Below are positions 44,718-54,025 of a DNA stretch of 64,000 nt, piece by piece. The notes beneath the pieces are model-generated. The model was not told the origin of the DNA. It was given only the letters and a program-made list of their open reading frames with translations, and did no database searches. Every line of letters begins with the position of its first letter. The stretch's first letter is position 1. The stretch spans positions 62,001-126,000 of the forward strand of contig NZ_JBNNGK010000001.1 in NCBI RefSeq assembly GCF_050268245.1, read 5' to 3'. Position numbers and translations under genes: made by a program. The stretch comes from JBNNGK01 sp050268245 (GTDB taxonomy: Bacteria > Pseudomonadota > Gammaproteobacteria > Enterobacterales > Enterobacteriaceae).

Positions 44718-45209
44718 TTAACGCATGATTTTATCGCCGCGTGATACACCAACCACTCCAGAACGCGCCACTTCAACAATTTCAGCAACATCACGCACTG
44801 TACTGAGGAAGGCATCAAGCTTATCACTGGTACCGGCCAATTGAACCGTGTACAGCGTGGCGGTGACATCAACAATCTGCCCACGGAAGATATCGGCGCA
44901 ACGTTTGACCTCTTCACGCCCATACCCGCTGGCCTGCAACTTCACTAACATGATTTCACGCTCTACGTGTGCACCTTGCGCCAATTCATTCACACGCAAC
45001 ACATCCACCAGCTTGTGCAATTGTTTTTCGATTTGCTCCAATACCTTCTCATCACCGACGGTTTGAATGGTCATTCGCGATAACGTTGGGTCATCGGTCG
45101 GTGCGACGGTCAGACTTTCAATGTTGTAACCGCGCTGAGAGAACAAACCAACCACGCGCGACAGCGCACCGGATTCATTTTCCAGCAGTACAGATAAAAT
45201 ACGCCGCAT
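44718..45209 (-). CDS. ilvH: Acetolactate synthase III regulatory subunit
   Basis: Small valine-binding subunit of acetohydroxyacid synthase III. 163 residues. N-terminal ACT domain beginning RRILSVLLENESGALSRVVG. The start MRRILSV was chosen over a longer frame overlapping ilvI. Two bases after ilvI. Confidence 0.97.
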   Translation of the reverse strand: MRRILSVLLENESGALSRVVGLFSQRGYNIESLTVAPTDDPTLSRMTIQTVGDEKVLEQIEKQLHKLVDVLRVNELAQGAHVEREIMLVKLQASGYGREEVKRCADIFRGQIVDVTATLYTVQLAGTSDKLDAFLSTVRDVAEIVEVARSGVVGVSRGDKIMR

Positions 45210-45211
45210 GA

Positions 45212-46930
45212 TCAGCTCCTCTCCGTTTTGCTTAACCACATTTCTTCCATGCTTCCGCCACGGATTTGCATTGGATAAACATGCTCGGTTTCATCGACGG
45301 TCACATCGACAAAGACCAGTCGATCTTTCTCGGCTAACGCCTGCGCCAGTTTACTTTCCAACTCGTCAGGGCTACGAATGGCAATGCCGACATGCCCATA
45401 AGCCTCCGCCAATTTAACGAAGTCCGGTAGTGATTCCATATAAGACTGCGAATGCCGGCCGGAATAAATCATGTCTTGCCACTGTTTGACCATCCCCAGA
45501 TAGCGATTGTTAAGATTAACCACCACCACTGGCAAGTTATACTGTAGCGCTGTAGACAACTCTTGGATATTCATCTGAATACTACCGTCGCCGGTAACAC
45601 ACACCACGGTTTCATCCGGCAGCGCCAGCTTCACGCCAAGGGCAGCGGGCAAACCAAAGCCCATGGTGCCAAGCCCACCGGAGTTGATCCAACGGCGTGG
45701 TTTATCGAACGGATAATACAATGCGGCAAACATTTGGTGCTGCCCGACATCGGAGGTCACATAAGCCCCACCTTTGGTCAAACGGTGCAGCGCTTCAATG
45801 ACCGACTGCGGTTTAATGGTCGTGCTAGATTTATCGTAACCCAGGCAATCACGCGCCCGCCATTGTTCAATAGATTGCCACCAATCACGCAGAGCATCAT
45901 GATCCTGCTGCTTTTCACCCTGCCCCAACAGTTCCAACATTTGTGTCAATACTTGCTTAGCATCACCGACAATCGGAATATCGGCATTTACCGTTTTGGA
46001 AATGGAAGTCGGATCGATATCAATATGCAGTACCGTCGCATTCGGGCAGTACTTAGCGAGATTGTTGGTGGTTCGATCGTCAAAGCGCACGCCGACGGCA
46101 AAGATCACGTCAGAATGATGCATGGTTTTATTAGCTTCGTACGTGCCGTGCATACCAAGCATGCCGACGCTCTGACGATGCGTTCCCGGAAACGCGCCCA
46201 GCCCCATCAACGTGCAGGTAACCGGCAGATTCAATTTCTCCGCTAACGCTAACAACTCCCCATCACAAGCAGCGTTGATGGCACCGCCACCGACGTACAT
46301 AACCGGTTTTTTAGCTGCCAGAATGGTGTGCAATGCGCGTTTGATTTGCCCACGATGCCCCTGCACCGTTGGGTTGTATGAGCGCATACTGACCGCTTGA
46401 GGGTAGACATACGGCATTCTGACCGCCGGCCCAACAATGTCTTTCGGCAAATCAATGACCACCGGGCCAGGCCGGCCACTCGCCGCCAGATAAAACGCTT
46501 TTTTGAGAACGCCGGGGATGTCTTCAGTACGCTTCACGAGGAAGCTGTGTTTTACTACCGGGCGAGAAATCCCCACCATGTCACATTCCTGAAAAGCATC
46601 GTAACCAATCAGCGAACTCGGTACTTGACCAGACAACACCACCATCGGGATAGAATCCATGTAAGCCGTAGCGATGCCGGTAATGGCGTTGGTAGCACCT
46701 GGACCAGACGTCACCAACACGACCCCGACCTCACCCGTGGCGCGCGCATAGCCGTCGGCCATATGCACCGCTCCCTGCTCATGGCGAACCAACACATGGT
46801 CGATGCCGCCTACCGTGTGCAGGGCATCGTAAATATCGAGAACTGCCCCCCCAGGGTAGCCAAATACATGTTTAACGCCCTGATCGATCAACGAACGGAC
46901 GACCATCTCGGCTCCTGATAACATCTCCAT
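45212..46930 (-). CDS. ilvI: Acetolactate synthase III large subunit
   Basis: TDP-dependent enzyme forming acetolactate or acetohydroxybutyrate, first common step of Ile/Val/Leu synthesis. 572 residues. FGYPGGAVLDIYDAL at the N-terminus with the catalytic Glu in VLVRHEQGAVHMADG, and the TDP motif VTGDGSIQMNIQELSTALQYNLPVVVVNLNN around 435-465. A GGAGG Shine-Dalgarno precedes the ATG. Confidence 0.98.
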   Translation of the reverse strand: MEMLSGAEMVVRSLIDQGVKHVFGYPGGAVLDIYDALHTVGGIDHVLVRHEQGAVHMADGYARATGEVGVVLVTSGPGATNAITGIATAYMDSIPMVVLSGQVPSSLIGYDAFQECDMVGISRPVVKHSFLVKRTEDIPGVLKKAFYLAASGRPGPVVIDLPKDIVGPAVRMPYVYPQAVSMRSYNPTVQGHRGQIKRALHTILAAKKPVMYVGGGAINAACDGELLALAEKLNLPVTCTLMGLGAFPGTHRQSVGMLGMHGTYEANKTMHHSDVIFAVGVRFDDRTTNNLAKYCPNATVLHIDIDPTSISKTVNADIPIVGDAKQVLTQMLELLGQGEKQQDHDALRDWWQSIEQWRARDCLGYDKSSTTIKPQSVIEALHRLTKGGAYVTSDVGQHQMFAALYYPFDKPRRWINSGGLGTMGFGLPAALGVKLALPDETVVCVTGDGSIQMNIQELSTALQYNLPVVVVNLNNRYLGMVKQWQDMIYSGRHSQSYMESLPDFVKLAEAYGHVGIAIRSPDELESKLAQALAEKDRLVFVDVTVDETEHVYPMQIRGGSMEEMWLSKTERS

Positions 46931-47244
46931 GGGTTTGCCTCCAGGCTTACTGATACTTGTTTGGCGCCGGAACGTGGCACCTACCGTGGGAATGCCCCCA
47001 CAATATTATGGTTTGTTCATAACTCACTAACATAACGCCAGAGTATGAGGCAGGCAAACGACAAAATAAGGAGGTAAAGCGCAAGGAATGGCTAATAACC
47101 TAATGTTTAACGGTGGGTTAAAACAATGCGCTAGTCAGCAAATCATCCAGCTAGGCATTGTTTCAAGATAATGCGTAATTACAGAACTATCTCGGGCGGG
47201 CTGTATGCTGATTTTTTCGTCATACGGCCTGCCCCGGGCTCACT
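46931..47244. other. Intergenic region upstream of ilvI
   Basis: About 310 bases. The part nearest ilvI must hold the ilvIH promoter (Lrp-controlled in E. coli); a CATAAT hexamer around 47000-47010 is a plausible -10. A GTGGGGGCATTCCCAC hairpin lies in the leader. At 47194-47234 a 14-bp imperfect hairpin sits 10 bases past the end of the acyl-CoA ligase gene. Confidence 0.5.
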
Positions 47245-49044
47245 TTACTGATACATAGACTCAATTTCAGTTTGGTAGCGCTGGAGGATTATCTTCCGTC
47301 GCAGCTTTAGCGTCGGAGTTAGCTCACCCAACTCCATTGAAAACGCCGCCGGTAACAGCGTGAACTTTTTCACCTGCTCAAAACGCGCCAACTCTTTTTG
47401 CATATCACGCAGACGGTTTTCAAACATCTCGATAATGTGGCTGTTACGCAACAGTTCTAAGCGATCGTGATATTTCAGATTGATCGATTTGGCATACTCT
47501 TCCAGTGATTCAAAACAGGGTACGATCAGTGCAGAAACAAATTTGCGAGCATCGGCGACAACCGCAACCTGTTCAATAAAACGGTCCTGTGCCAATGTAC
47601 CTTCCAACATCTGCGGTGCGATATACTTGCCGCCAGAAGTTTTCATCAAGTCTTTCAGACGTTCGGTAATAAATAAGTTGCCATGCTCATCCATGGTGCC
47701 AGCATCGCCTGTTTTCAGCCAACCATCCGCGGTGAAGGTATTCGTTGTTTCCAGTGGTTTGTTGAAATAACCGCGCATCACGATCGGCCCGCGCACCTGG
47801 ATTTCGTTCTCCTCAGCGATACGGACTTGCACCGCAGGCAATGGCTTACCAATCGAGCCAAAGCGGAAGTCTTGCTCTTCCCAACATGAAACCGTGGCGC
47901 AGGTTTCTGTCATGCCATAACCATATTTGATGTTCACCCCCATCGCCTGGAAAAACAAAATCACATTGTCATCCAGCTTGGCACCCGCCGCCGGTAGAAA
48001 ACGCACCCGCCCGCCCAGAATGCCACGCAGCTTACTCAACACCAGCTTATCGGCCAAACGATGCGTGAATCCAAACAGCTTACCTAACGGTTTGCCTGCT
48101 CGCTCCCGCAGGAATTTACGTTCACCACAAACAATCGCCCAGTGGAATAACGAACGGCGTAGCAACGGCGCCCGTGCAACCTTTTCATTTACCGCACTAA
48201 AGATTTTTTCGTAGAAACGTGGCACCGCGCACATTACGGTCGGTTGCACCACCACCATCGCCTCACGCACCCAATCAGTGTTAGGCAGAAATACGTTCTG
48301 CGCGCCGGTATGCATAATAAAGAAGCTCCAGGCTCGCTCAAAAACGTGTGACAACGGCAGGAAACTGAGTGAAACGTCGTTCTCATTCACACTAAGACGC
48401 TCATCATGCAGGTAAAGCTGCGCGGCCATATTGCAATAATCCAGCATCACACCTTTGGGTTCGCCCGTGGTACCTGAGGTATAAATTAAGGTAAACAAAT
48501 CTTTTAAATCACGACTGGCAATGCGTTCTGTCAATTGCGGCTTAAAATGCGCCACATCGGCAGCATACTCTACCTGGCTTAGATAGCGAGCAATGTCACA
48601 GCCCCGTATATCAACCTCGTCATTGAACACGATGATGTGTTGTAACTGTGGACAAACACCACGAAGCGCCATCGCCACATCCATCTGCGCCTGATCACCC
48701 ACGAACAGAATTCGGACATCCGCATCGTTGAGGATGAAAGCCGCTTGAGCAGGGGTATGTGTGGCGTACAGCGGCACGCTGATCGCACGCAAATGCAAGA
48801 TTGCCAAATCGGCTAACGACCACGCCATGCTGTTGTTGGCAAATATCGCCACCCTTTCCTGAACATCGACATTCATTGCTAATAATGCACTGGCAATGTG
48901 AGTGATGCGCATACCGACCTGTTGCCAGGTCAGTTGGCTTTCTCCCGCAGGCGTCCATTGACGAAAAGCGATGCAATCGGCGCGGCAAGAAATATGATGT
49001 TGTATACGTTCAACCTGGTGATAGTGCTGCAAATCATTGATCAT
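47245..49044 (-). CDS. Long-chain fatty acid--CoA ligase (AMP-forming)
   Basis: 599-residue member of the ANL adenylating superfamily, FadD15/FAA1-like long-chain branch. AMP-binding P-loop TLIYTSGTTGEPKGVML (about 190-206), the YGYGMTETCATVS adenine motif, TADGWLKTGDAG and the C-terminal DLMKTSGGKYIAPQMLE hinge with catalytic Lys. No signal peptide. Activates fatty acids to acyl-CoA, presumably; substrate not determined. It stands between ilvI and leuO, where E. coli has no such gene. Confidence 0.88.
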   Translation of the reverse strand: MINDLQHYHQVERIQHHISCRADCIAFRQWTPAGESQLTWQQVGMRITHIASALLAMNVDVQERVAIFANNSMAWSLADLAILHLRAISVPLYATHTPAQAAFILNDADVRILFVGDQAQMDVAMALRGVCPQLQHIIVFNDEVDIRGCDIARYLSQVEYAADVAHFKPQLTERIASRDLKDLFTLIYTSGTTGEPKGVMLDYCNMAAQLYLHDERLSVNENDVSLSFLPLSHVFERAWSFFIMHTGAQNVFLPNTDWVREAMVVVQPTVMCAVPRFYEKIFSAVNEKVARAPLLRRSLFHWAIVCGERKFLRERAGKPLGKLFGFTHRLADKLVLSKLRGILGGRVRFLPAAGAKLDDNVILFFQAMGVNIKYGYGMTETCATVSCWEEQDFRFGSIGKPLPAVQVRIAEENEIQVRGPIVMRGYFNKPLETTNTFTADGWLKTGDAGTMDEHGNLFITERLKDLMKTSGGKYIAPQMLEGTLAQDRFIEQVAVVADARKFVSALIVPCFESLEEYAKSINLKYHDRLELLRNSHIIEMFENRLRDMQKELARFEQVKKFTLLPAAFSMELGELTPTLKLRRKIILQRYQTEIESMYQ

Positions 49045-49504
49045 AAAGTTTTAAGCCTGAAATGAATCAAACAGCGAGCCTTCAACAGAGCCATCGCTCA
49101 GCATCTCAGCTTACACGTGTTTACTTTTTTACCCGCAGTCTACCTACTCTAAAGCAGAGGGAAAAGTAGTTTCAGCGTAGAAGTGTGAGTCAAAACACAT
49201 CAATGCGTTATAGTTTCCCATCACTCGGCAAAGGGGATAAAAAATTTATTGCAGCAGGAATGAATCAACTAAATACTTAGAAAGTGATAAAAGATGAAAA
49301 CACTGGTTATGAATAAATTATCAGATTTTAATGTTGATTTAAAATCATGCACTCTTCTTAGTAAAATATTCCATCATCATAATGATATAGAGTCAAAATA
49401 GTGAGACACGTCTCAATGAATATTCAGTAATATCTTAAGATTGGAAACTTGCCATGTAATTAACCTGATGTGCATTAGCACATCGGGTTAATTAACCGAG
49501 GAAA
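49045..49504. other. Intergenic region between the acyl-CoA ligase gene and leuO
   Basis: About 460 AT-rich bases. The leuO-proximal end holds the terminator described separately; the other end should carry the ligase promoter. No gene or recognised binding site found. Confidence 0.5.
49458..49495. terminator. Terminator downstream of leuO
   Basis: A long hairpin of 17 pairs (TAATTAACCTGATGTGC, loop ATTA, GCACATCGGGTTAATTA) with one wobble position, ten bases past the leuO stop. Its AT-rich outer arms could supply the T-rich tract in either direction. Confidence 0.7.
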
Positions 49505-50452
49505 TTAGCGCTGAAGTTCAGCCTGATTGAGAAGTGACTTCATCCATTGATGGCCTTTATCCCGTTCTGCAGACTCATGCCACGTTAGATAACAGGTAAC
49601 GTGATTTTTCTCCCAAGGCAAAGGAGAAATTTTCAAGCCCAGCGCTTCGGCCTGCTGTTGAGCGAGCCAACGTGGTGCGATTGCTACCATTTCTGTATGT
49701 GACACAATATTTAATACGCTGTACAAATCGGTACATTGCTGAGCAACAATGCGCTGCATGGCATCTTCAATATAGTATGGTCGACTAAAAGAACAGAGTC
49801 TTTCTAATGAAACGACGGCATGCTGTTCAGCCAAAACTTGTGCCTGTGTAACATTCCCCTCAATCCTGGCGTGTGCCTTTGATGCAACCAGAACCAATTC
49901 ATCTTCAAATAATGCATTGCTTTGAAACTCATTATGCTCAAAGTGGATATAGCCGATCACAAACTCCACTTCCTGATAACGCAACTGATGCTCAATGTTA
50001 TTATTTAGATAAGATTTAATTTGCAGATGGGCCTGCGGCGCCAGTTTTTTTACATTGTTAACGACCTTAGCGGTCAAGAGTAAATCGAGCGGGTGACAAA
50101 TTGAAATAGGGAAAACGCGTTCGCTGGTTAACTCATCAAACCCCGATCCTGGCAACTCATTTTGCACCAGTTGCAGGGCTTGTCTCACCGGGCCGAACAG
50201 TTGCCGCGCCCGCATGGTTGGCTGAATGCCGCGGCCAAACCGCACAAATAACTCATCATTGAACATCACTTTCAGGCGTCCAACAGCATTGCTCACTGCG
50301 GGTTGCGACATACCCAGTGAGTGAGCTGCTCGCGTAATGTTCTGCATTTGCATTACGGCATCAAAAACGGTGAGTAGATTAAGATCGACACTACGTAAGT
50401 GAATATCGCCTGCCCCTTTTCCCAAGAAATTTCCTGAATTATATTCAGACAT
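49505..50452 (-). CDS. leuO: LysR-family regulator LeuO
   Basis: Global regulator that antagonises H-NS silencing and activates many stress and acid-response genes. 315 residues. N-terminal winged helix SVDLNLLTVFDAVMQMQNITRAAHSLGMSQPAVSNAV and a substrate-binding-type effector domain. The ATG at 50452 has a GGAG six bases upstream; an in-frame GTG at 50464 is rejected. Located between ilvI region and leuLABCD as in E. coli. Confidence 0.95.
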   Translation of the reverse strand: MSEYNSGNFLGKGAGDIHLRSVDLNLLTVFDAVMQMQNITRAAHSLGMSQPAVSNAVGRLKVMFNDELFVRFGRGIQPTMRARQLFGPVRQALQLVQNELPGSGFDELTSERVFPISICHPLDLLLTAKVVNNVKKLAPQAHLQIKSYLNNNIEHQLRYQEVEFVIGYIHFEHNEFQSNALFEDELVLVASKAHARIEGNVTQAQVLAEQHAVVSLERLCSFSRPYYIEDAMQRIVAQQCTDLYSVLNIVSHTEMVAIAPRWLAQQQAEALGLKISPLPWEKNHVTCYLTWHESAERDKGHQWMKSLLNQAELQR

Positions 50453-50554
50453 ATCTAACTCCACTAAGTCCCATGTAGATAATTCTGCTCACGCACAAGA
50501 AACACGCTGCCAAATTCAGCACTTTTATTATTCCCATGCAGCAAAATTAGTTAT

Positions 50555-50587
50555 CTCAATTGCTATCCATTAAAGATAACAATTGAG
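50555..50587. promoter_or_regulatory. Inverted repeat upstream of leuO
   Basis: CTCAATTG and CAATTGAG separated by 17 bases; a dyad of this size in front of a LysR-type gene could be an operator, or a leader hairpin. Function unproven. Confidence 0.35.
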
Positions 50588-51116
50588 CATCATCCAATAT
50601 AAATTTGGTTCAACAGTGCGCACCTTTGTGCCCTGAATAATACCTAAATCACCAGATAAAGAGACACTGATGGCATACTAACAATTTAGTAGCAACGGCA
50701 CCCAAGTAATAGACTCAGTCTGTTTACCCGCTTCTACAATGAATAAGACCACAAAAATAGATATTGAACAATCATGCAATATAAAAATGAATGCTTTTAC
50801 CACCAACCCATTTCATCTTCCCGCAAGTTTCTTTAATGATAATTTGCATAACATATAGTTTCTATAAAAATCATTTGCAGCATAAATATCCTTAACCTCA
50901 CAAAGCTCTCTATACGATCTTCAATATCAAAGAGAATTTTAACGTAGCAGCCTCGAGAAGCAATGCGGTATCGCAATATTCGGGCTATTTATGCTAAAAA
51001 CCTCGCAAAGCTGTCGATTTTTTTAACCTGAATACGACTTTTTTTTCCGAACTTTACTCTGTTGAGCATTTTGACTTATTAGCTATCGAATCCTATGCCT
51101 TGTTTTCACTCAAGTG

Positions 51117-51145
51117 TTGACATCACTCAGTGAATAAAGTATCAA
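51117..51145 (+). promoter_or_regulatory. Promoter of leuLABCD
   Basis: Perfect -35 TTGACA, 17-base spacer and -10 TATCAA, about 35 bases before the leuL start codon. Confidence 0.65.
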
Positions 51146-51181
51146 ATTAAGCAACGCACACGACAAGAGAAGTTGAATCAC

Positions 51182-51265
51182 ATGATCCGTATGACTCTCC
51201 TACTAGGCCTACTACTTAACGCATCTTCATTGCGCGGTATGCCAGTGGGCAGAGTTCGGGGCTGA
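51182..51265 (+). CDS. leuL: leu operon leader peptide
   Basis: 27-residue attenuation peptide MIRMTLLLGLLLNASSLRG... with six leucine codons in seven positions (CTC CTA CTA GGC CTA CTA CTT), most of them the rare CTA codon. The LLNASSLRG core matches the E. coli leader. Stalling at these codons when leucyl-tRNA is low prevents the downstream terminator. Confidence 0.93.
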   Translation: MIRMTLLLGLLLNASSLRGMPVGRVRG

Positions 51266-51285
51266 TTCAGCCACTCACCCATAAG

Positions 51286-51315
51286 AAACCCGCGCTACTG
51301 CGCGGGTTTTTTTTT
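51286..51315 (+). terminator. leu attenuator terminator
   Basis: GC-rich stem ACCCGCGC / GCGCGGGT with a short loop and a run of nine Ts, between leuL and leuA. Part of the leucine attenuation system. Confidence 0.92.
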
Positions 51316-51355
51316 GCCCGCTTAGCGTGAATCTCACACGATAAGGAACAAAACG

Positions 51356-52930
51356 ATGAGCCAGCAAGTCATTATTTTCGATACCACACTGCGTGATGGC
51401 GAACAGGCATTGCAAGCCAGTCTGAGCGTAAAAGAGAAGATTCAGATCGCTATGGCGCTGGAAAGAATGGGTGTTGACGTCATGGAAGTCGGTTTCCCGG
51501 TTTCTTCTCCCGGCGATTTTGAATCTGTGCAGACCATTGCACGCCAGATCAAAAACAGCCGGGTGTGTGGTTTAGCACGTTGTGTCGATAAGGACATTGA
51601 CGTCGCGGCCGAAGCGCTGCGCGTCGCCGACGCCTTCCGTATTCACGTGTTTCTGGCCACTTCAACCTTGCACATCGAATCAAAATTAAAACGTTCCTTC
51701 GACGAAGTGCTGGCAATGGCGGTACGTTCGGTAAAACGTGCACGTAACTACACCGATGATGTCGAATTCTCCTGTGAAGATGCAGGTCGTACCCCCATCG
51801 ACAATTTATGTCGCGTTGTCGAAGCGGCAATCAATGCGGGGGCTACCACCATTAATATTCCAGATACCGTTGGCTACACTACCCCTAATCAGTTTGGCGG
51901 TATTATCACCACTTTGTATGATCGTGTTCCTAACATTGATAAAGCCATTATTTCCGTCCACTGCCATGATGATCTGGGCATGGCTGTTGGTAACTCTATC
52001 GCGGCGGTACAAGCCGGAGCCCGGCAGGTAGAAGGTACGCTGAACGGGATTGGTGAACGCGCCGGTAACACGTCGTTAGAAGAAGTGATCATGGCGATCA
52101 AAGTGCGCCAGGACATCATGAATGTGCACACCAACATCAATCATCAGGAAATTTATCGCACCAGCCAATTGGTCAGCCAACTGTGTAATATGCCGATTCC
52201 TGCTAACAAGGCCATCGTCGGCACCAATGCGTTTGCACACTCTTCCGGCATTCACCAAGACGGTGTGCTGAAGAACCGCGAAAACTACGAAATCATGTCG
52301 CCACAGACCATCGGTCTGAAAGACGTACAGCTGAATCTGACCTCCCGTTCTGGCCGCGCAGCGGTGAAACACCGTATGGAAGAGATGGGCTATCAAGAAC
52401 AAGATTACAATCTGGATAGCCTGTACGCCGCGTTCCTGAAACTGGCCGATAAAAAAGGCCAGGTATTTGACTACGACCTGGAAGCGTTGGCGTTCATTAA
52501 TAAACAACAGGAAGAACCTGAGCATTTCAGTCTGGATTACTTTAGCGTGCAGTCCGGCAGCAGCATTATGGCAACCGCCTCCGTTAAATTAATCTGCGGC
52601 GGCGAAGAGAAGGCTGAGGCGGCCACCGGCAATGGCCCGGTTGACGCGGTATATCAGGCCATCAATCGTATTACCGACTATCCAATCGAACTGGTGAAAT
52701 ACCAGTTGACGGCCAAAGGCCAAGGTCGTGATGCGCTGGGTCAGGTCGATATTGTGGTTTCCTATAACGGCCGTCGCTTCCACGGCGTCGGGTTGGCAAC
52801 CGACATCGTAGAATCCTCCGCCAAAGCGATGATTCACGTATTGAATAATATTTGGCGCTCTCAGCAGGTAGAAAAAGAAAAGCAGCGTCTGCAACAAAAC
52901 AAACATCAAAATAATCAGGAAACGGTGTGA
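51356..52930 (+). CDS. leuA: 2-isopropylmalate synthase
   Basis: First committed step of leucine synthesis, condensing acetyl-CoA with 2-oxoisovalerate; feedback-inhibited by leucine. 524 residues. N-terminal IIFDTTLRDGEQA with the metal-binding Asp, HCHDDLGMAVGNS metal histidines, and a C-terminal regulatory domain. Ends two bases before leuB. Confidence 0.98.
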   Translation: MSQQVIIFDTTLRDGEQALQASLSVKEKIQIAMALERMGVDVMEVGFPVSSPGDFESVQTIARQIKNSRVCGLARCVDKDIDVAAEALRVADAFRIHVFLATSTLHIESKLKRSFDEVLAMAVRSVKRARNYTDDVEFSCEDAGRTPIDNLCRVVEAAINAGATTINIPDTVGYTTPNQFGGIITTLYDRVPNIDKAIISVHCHDDLGMAVGNSIAAVQAGARQVEGTLNGIGERAGNTSLEEVIMAIKVRQDIMNVHTNINHQEIYRTSQLVSQLCNMPIPANKAIVGTNAFAHSSGIHQDGVLKNRENYEIMSPQTIGLKDVQLNLTSRSGRAAVKHRMEEMGYQEQDYNLDSLYAAFLKLADKKGQVFDYDLEALAFINKQQEEPEHFSLDYFSVQSGSSIMATASVKLICGGEEKAEAATGNGPVDAVYQAINRITDYPIELVKYQLTAKGQGRDALGQVDIVVSYNGRRFHGVGLATDIVESSAKAMIHVLNNIWRSQQVEKEKQRLQQNKHQNNQETV

Positions 52931-52932
52931 AC

Positions 52933-54024
52933 ATGACGAAGACTTACCACATTGCCGTCTTACCCGGAGACGGAATCGGCCCGGAAGTAATGGCTCAGGC
53001 ACGCAAAGTATTGGCTGCAGTCCGCCAACGCTTTGATATTCGAATCACTGAGGCCGAATACGACGTGGGTGGCATTGCCATCGATCGCCATGGCAGCCCA
53101 CTGCCCACGGCGACCGTCGAGGGGTGTGAGCAGGCTGATGCGATTTTATTCGGTTCGGTAGGTGGCCCCAAATGGGAACATCTGCCGCCGGCAGAACAAC
53201 CTGAGCGCGGTGCTTTGCTACCGCTGCGTAAACATTTCAAATTGTTCAGCAACCTGCGCCCGGCACGCCTGTATCAAGGGCTGGAAGCCTTTTGCCCCTT
53301 GCGTGCCGACATCGCGGCTAACGGCTTCGACATTTTATGCGTGCGTGAATTAACCGGTGGCATCTATTTTGGTCAGCCAAAAGGCCGTGAAGGCCAAGGT
53401 ATGCAGGAGCGCGCTTTTGATACTGAGGTTTATCATCGCTTCGAGATCGAGCGTATTGCGCGTATTGCTTTTGAATCGGCGCGCAAACGCCGCAATAAAG
53501 TGACGTCTATCGATAAAGCCAATGTGTTACAAAGCTCTATTCTGTGGCGTGAAGTGGTTAATGAGGTCGCCAAAGATTATCCTGACGTTTCACTGTCACA
53601 TATGTACATCGATAACGCCACCATGCAGTTGATTAAGGATCCGGCGCAATTCGATGTCCTGCTGTGCTCTAATCTGTTTGGCGACATTCTGTCCGATGAG
53701 TGCGCCATGATTACCGGCTCGATGGGCATGCTGCCTTCTGCTAGCTTGAACGAGGCGGGATTCGGCCTGTATGAACCTGCTGGCGGTTCCGCACCGGATA
53801 TTGCGGGCAAAGGCATCGCCAACCCGATCGCCCAAATCCTGTCGGCAACCCTGCTGTTGCGTTACAGCTTGGGGGCTGACGACGCTGCCGATGCGGTCGA
53901 ACGCGCGATCAATCAGGCTCTGGAACAAGGTTACCGCACCGCCGATTTGGCTGGTGACGGCAAGGCGATCAGTACCGATGAAATGGGCGACATTATCGCT
54001 CACTTTGTGACTCAGGGGGCATAA
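52933..54024 (+). CDS. leuB: 3-isopropylmalate dehydrogenase
   Basis: NAD-dependent oxidative decarboxylation of 3-isopropylmalate. 363 residues. N-terminal YHIAVLPGDGIGPEVM, conserved RELTGGIYFG, metal-binding MYIDNATMQLI and GSAPDIAGKGIANP. The ATG at 52933 is used; a GTG at 52927 overlaps the leuA stop. Confidence 0.98.
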   Translation: MTKTYHIAVLPGDGIGPEVMAQARKVLAAVRQRFDIRITEAEYDVGGIAIDRHGSPLPTATVEGCEQADAILFGSVGGPKWEHLPPAEQPERGALLPLRKHFKLFSNLRPARLYQGLEAFCPLRADIAANGFDILCVRELTGGIYFGQPKGREGQGMQERAFDTEVYHRFEIERIARIAFESARKRRNKVTSIDKANVLQSSILWREVVNEVAKDYPDVSLSHMYIDNATMQLIKDPAQFDVLLCSNLFGDILSDECAMITGSMGMLPSASLNEAGFGLYEPAGGSAPDIAGKGIANPIAQILSATLLLRYSLGADDAADAVERAINQALEQGYRTADLAGDGKAISTDEMGDIIAHFVTQGA

Positions 54025-54025
54025 C

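Larger units (their letters stand above)
50453..51181. other. AT-rich divergent regulatory region leuO / leuLABCD
   Basis: About 730 bases with strong AT bias and no supported gene until leuL, as expected for an H-NS/LeuO-controlled region. It includes the leu promoter near 51117 and a perfect 8-bp inverted repeat (CTCAATTG-N17-CAATTGAG, 50555-50587) about 100 bases upstream of leuO. The leuO promoter was not located. Confidence 0.6.

Noticed and set aside
44513..44923. 136-codon frame overlapping ilvH and the cra leader
   Set aside because: Mostly overlaps the conserved ilvH frame and the ilvH terminator.
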